DNA of 64,000 nucleotides from assembly GCA_963693085.1 (NCBI GenBank), contig OY856412.1, positions 1,411,470,894-1,411,534,893 on the forward strand, in the 5' to 3' direction. Positions 60,511-64,000 of this stretch are shown here, one piece after another (within the stretch, counting starts at the first letter, position 1; every line of letters begins with the position of its first letter). Source of the DNA: Alisma plantago-aquatica. Lineage: Eukaryota; Streptophyta; Magnoliopsida; Alismatales; Alismataceae. The notes beneath the pieces are model-generated. The model was not told where the DNA came from. It saw nothing but the letters and a program-made list of their open reading frames with translations, and did no database searches. Both the position numbers and the translations under genes were made by a program.

Positions 60511-62701
60511 CATTAGTGTCATGTTAATCTAACTATTTCAATCTCATCTCCGTTAGTATGCTTACCCTAGGAAGATATGGCATGTACAAAAAGTTTAGTG
60601 GACCTACCTTCTTTACCCCTATAATATGTGGAAATTTGTACTAGGTGAATCCTTAGTTTTAAGATGTGAACCTTAGGGTTTCTAGGTTAGAATAATAAGG
60701 ACCTCAAATTCAACACTAGGTGTATATGGCATGTTAGTTGGATGCATAAACAACATAAAAAGTGTTCACAATTGAAAGATGTAAAAGTAACCATAATATC
60801 TATAAGAGTTGTCTTATTGGGTTAAAACTTTTAAGAGGCAGCGAGTAATTGAATAATAATACATGGATGTTTAGATTTTAAAGACAAAATCCTTTTAAGG
60901 GGTGGAGTTTTGTAATGAATAAAAATCTAGAAACTTACCCTATTCCATAATTAGAAAGCTTGTGAGATTGATTCCCTAGACTTGACCAAATAAGGATAAA
61001 ATTATACCTTAACTAATAATGTTAATACATATAACAAATTATGAGGCAATAGGTTCTATAATCAACATTAGATATTTACATAATAACTTAAATATGTGCT
61101 ATCATTTAGGCAAGTTCATGAAATATGTTACATGTAATTGCTTTTCTTACTAATATTCACATGATAGTTAAATATGAGGATGTAATGTTCTTACATGTAT
61201 TAAAATAACAATTCAAGATTTCATGTACAATCATCTGATTTAAAGTAGACTATATGTTAAATGAGTAAAATATGGAATCCCATACATAATAATAATAATA
61301 TATAACTCTTTTTCTAACAATGTCAAACTAATGAGACTCTAATTGAAGATTATCAATATATGTGTAGATAATTTGTCCAAGCCATTATAGTGATATAACT
61401 CATAATAGGAAATTCCAAAACTCAAATATAGTGCTAAAATCATGTTCCTTGGGTCCCAATAAGATTCGTTGCCAAGCTTCACATTATTTGAACAATAATA
61501 ACTATCATATTTTCTTTTAGAAAAAATATGAGTTGATCCAAAATATTAAATAATATGTTTAATGACTTAAAAAGTCAAAATAAATCCCAAATAAAAAAAT
61601 TAGTCTATGTGTGAATTTTCATATTAATTGGACAATCTCCGTTACCCTAGTTTTATTTAGGAGGGAGAATGTGACCTAAAGTCTAAAGTATTAAACAAAC
61701 TAATAAACATTCCAAAAATGGAAAATTAATGACAAAATCAGACACTCATGTTTTAGTTTTCTTGTAGGCTAAGTTTCACATCTTTTGAATGTTCCAAGAT
61801 GCCTCAAATTTATTAAGAAAAGAAAATGAAAGATAATGCCAAAAATATTACATTTATTATTAAAAAGAAAACATCTAATATTAAGTAAACAGTATAAACA
61901 AATCTATCTAGATTATACATATATATATAAACAATATAAACCAACCTATCTAGATTATACATATATATTTTATGTGAAGTTGTAATAAATAAACTTTTGG
62001 TATAACATAAAGGGAAACAATGTTGTACTTGCATGTTAAATCTATGGAAAATTTATCATGGTGGAAAATCTAAAAGCATATTTACTTTCTAAATACAATG
62101 TGACTGAGTTAATCACAACAACATGTAATATGTGAGATATTTTAATAAATTAAAACGAACTTTAAAGAGCTAAATTCTCTATACTTAATGTTTTAAAATA
62201 ATAAATAAATGAAAAAATTGCGTTAACATATCATAAAGGAAACACATATTTTAACTCAATTACTAATTTTTTGGAAACAAATAAACATTAAAAATTTTAT
62301 ATAATTAGTTAGATAAGAAATAATAATAATATCAACTAAATGATTTCCTTATTAAACCTCACTATTACCTTATAAAATCGTTAAAAACAAGGAAATACAA
62401 AGAAAATTGTTTGATGGATAATGTTTACATCCTTTTGATTTGAAATTCATTTGTCTATGATAATTATTTTGGATATATAAATTTATTAACACATATCTAC
62501 TTTGTAAATAATTAATGTAATTTTTTTAAAATTATTGTGCAATATATTAGCAAAATATATGGTTGCCTCAAATTTAGAAATTTGGATCCAACTTAATATT
62601 AATCAAATAGACAGATTTTATAGAAATAAAATTGTTATACACATTTTCAATGACTCTAAAGTGAGAAGAGAAACATTTTGACTAAGTTATTTTGTTATGA
62701 G

Positions 62702-62704
<3 letters not shown>

Positions 62705-62748
<44 letters not shown>
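62705..62748. repeat. (TA)22 microsatellite
   Basis: An uninterrupted TA dinucleotide run inside the 3' LTR of the LARD-like element. The isoleucine/tyrosine run in the overlapping minus frame comes from this. Confidence 0.97.
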
Positions 62749-62750
<2 letters not shown>

Positions 62751-62856
62751 AGGTTGATAAATTGAATTATAGAAAAGGAATTCAAAAATGAATATCCTAC
62801 AAAATTGTACATTAAATTATCATATATGTATACATTGACTAAATAATTACACAATG

Positions 62857-62994
62857 TGGTAGGCACGGTGTCCCCCTCCGGGGGGAACCCGGGTTCGAGC
62901 CCCATGCTAAGTGCTGTATTTACCACCCGCCAGCTATTTGGGCTATGGCTGGGCATAGGACGCGGGGGCATCTTGTAAAGGTTGTCATTATCCT
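62857..62994 (+). mobile_element. tRNA-related SINE
   Basis: A 17-bp direct repeat 'taaataattacacaatg' flanks it (62840-62856 and 62995-63011). The 138-bp body is GC-rich in AT-rich surroundings. It has an A-box-like 'tggtaggcacgg' at the start and a B-box 'gggttcgagcccc' (62890-62902). It ends without a poly(A) run ('gttgtcattatcc'). It is shorter than the SINE at 38701 and not obviously the same family. Confidence 0.85.
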
Positions 62995-64000
62995 TAAATA
63001 ATTACACAATGAGACATTTATAAGTTTCTTAATTGTTGGTTTAGTTGTCAATATTGATGTGACCAAGTTGTTGGGAAAAAAGGGAAATATATTGAAAAAT
63101 GTAGACATAAAGAAATGGAAGGGAATGGCGACTTTTCTATATTTATTCTATTTTTTTATATTTTTTTGAATGCTTAACCTTTCTCCTTTTATAATATACA
63201 TTACATATTTTCCTAGTAAACAAAAATATATAAGTTCCTTGCCACCCAAGCCAAAATGTTCTAGATATAGACCCCTCCTCATGGCCTTCACACACAGAAT
63301 TCACTTGACCAATTTGACATGACTCCTAACCTTCTCCCTTATCCTCCTATTCAAGTATTTTGGTTGAGCCACCAAATACTTGTAATCAAATGGTGATCTT
63401 TTCTCAACCATTCGTGTTACAAACCTTGGAAACATTTCTAACCCTGATTTGGATCTAAGATTTGTGTTTTGACAAATTGACAAACATATTGAGGTATGTT
63501 ACATCTCTTGTGAGTTATATTGAGAAATTATTATAAATCTCTCTTAATGTATGATTGCGTTCCATATTATTCTTATTAAGCAAAAAATCTAGTTTCCTCT
63601 CTTGGTTCCATGGACAAATTAGCCTACTCAATCTCTCTCTATTTTGAGAATTTAGTTCATGTGAATATTACTATTTGATTCTGATCAAGTGATCATATTA
63701 CTTGGTTGGATATTCTTGTTGACTCTATATCGTACTTTGCTTCATGTTGAAACCCTGATTGTGGATATGTACTATTTTGCCCACTTTTTGGGTGGATGTT
63801 TTATATTGTCTATTTATGTGATGGCAATCTCTTTATTTCTATTTATTTGATTGATCTTTTACTTACCTCTATATTATGCATGCTTTGTGATTCAATAGCC
63901 CTAGAGTAGTGTAAAAACTTTGTTTTTTGGGTTGTGTGCCCATGTTATATTTTTTGGATGGAGATTATGTGCTTTTTGTAGGAAAATACTGGAACAGAGT

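Larger units (their letters stand above)
57433..64000 (+). mobile_element. LARD-like retrotransposon with 3-kb LTRs and a tiny interior, truncated by the window
   Basis: A direct repeat is separated by about 415 bp. The first LTR is 57433 to about 60495. A primer-binding site for initiator tRNA-Met (tggtatcggaga, 60499-60510) follows. A purine tract (aaggggtggag) sits just before the second LTR at 60911. The interior (60496-60910) has no open frame of note. Large LTRs with almost no interior describe a LARD/TRIM-type element that would depend on enzymes from another element. The outer right end is beyond the window, so the target duplication cannot be checked. Confidence 0.8.
60911..64000 (+). 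repeat. 3' LTR of the LARD-like element, incomplete
   Basis: It is collinear with 57433-59760 except for an extra segment at 62510-63225, which holds a (TA)n run and a SINE. It continues past the window edge. Divergence from the 5' LTR is considerable (many substitutions and indels), so the insertion is old. Confidence 0.82.

Overview
This is nuclear DNA of a flowering plant. The evidence is one host gene with seven exons and GT-AG introns, an AT-rich background, and dense plant transposons of the CACTA/En-Spm, Copia, L1-type LINE, tRNA-SINE and long-LTR classes. I cannot name the species. There is no prokaryotic gene organisation, rRNA, functional tRNA or CRISPR array.

Layout. 1-903 is the end of a long-LTR element (minus strand, cut by the window edge). 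904-1456 matches the 3' end of a second long-LTR family. 1457-2602 and 26483-27270 look like the two halves of an old Maximus/SIRE-like Copia element, split by the main feature of the window: a CACTA transposon at 2603-26482 (23.9 kb, 3-bp target duplication GTA, CACTA/TAGTG ends, subterminal repeats). It carries two broken genes. One is a TNP2-type transposase (4470-7661). The other is a multi-exon gene joining a plant-transposase (PF03004-like) region, a conserved middle domain and a C-terminal Ulp1/C48 cysteine-protease domain (7792-25620). Two younger elements sit in introns of that second gene: an L1-type LINE (10220-15833, minus, 17-bp target duplication) and a decayed Copia retrotransposon (16051-25097, minus, 5-bp target duplication ATTTC).

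27999-28783 is a 5'-truncated LINE tail. 29004-35105 (plus) and 40060-44573 (minus) are two very long LTR-like units of one family, each with its own 5-bp target duplication and no coding capacity. They contain minisatellites and telomere-like AAACCCTAA words. Between them lie a Copia LTR fragment (about 37350-38300) and a SINE (38701-38856).

46790-50094 is the only apparently functional gene: a nucleotide-sugar transporter closely resembling Arabidopsis ROCK1 (ER UDP-GlcNAc/UDP-GalNAc transporter). Seven exons join in frame to give 334 residues. Its intron 5 holds an apparently exact 129-bp tandem duplication, and a partial copy of its last exon follows the stop codon.

50300-56800 is AT-rich DNA with no recognisable gene, apart from a tRNA-like SINE relic near 53030-53105. 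56815-57432 is a partial hAT-like non-autonomous element. 57433-64000 is a LARD-like retrotransposon: a 3-kb LTR, a primer-binding site, only about 415 bp of internal DNA, a polypurine tract and a second LTR that runs off the window and carries a SINE. The window records layered insertion (Copia, then CACTA, then LINE and Copia) beside one conserved housekeeping gene.
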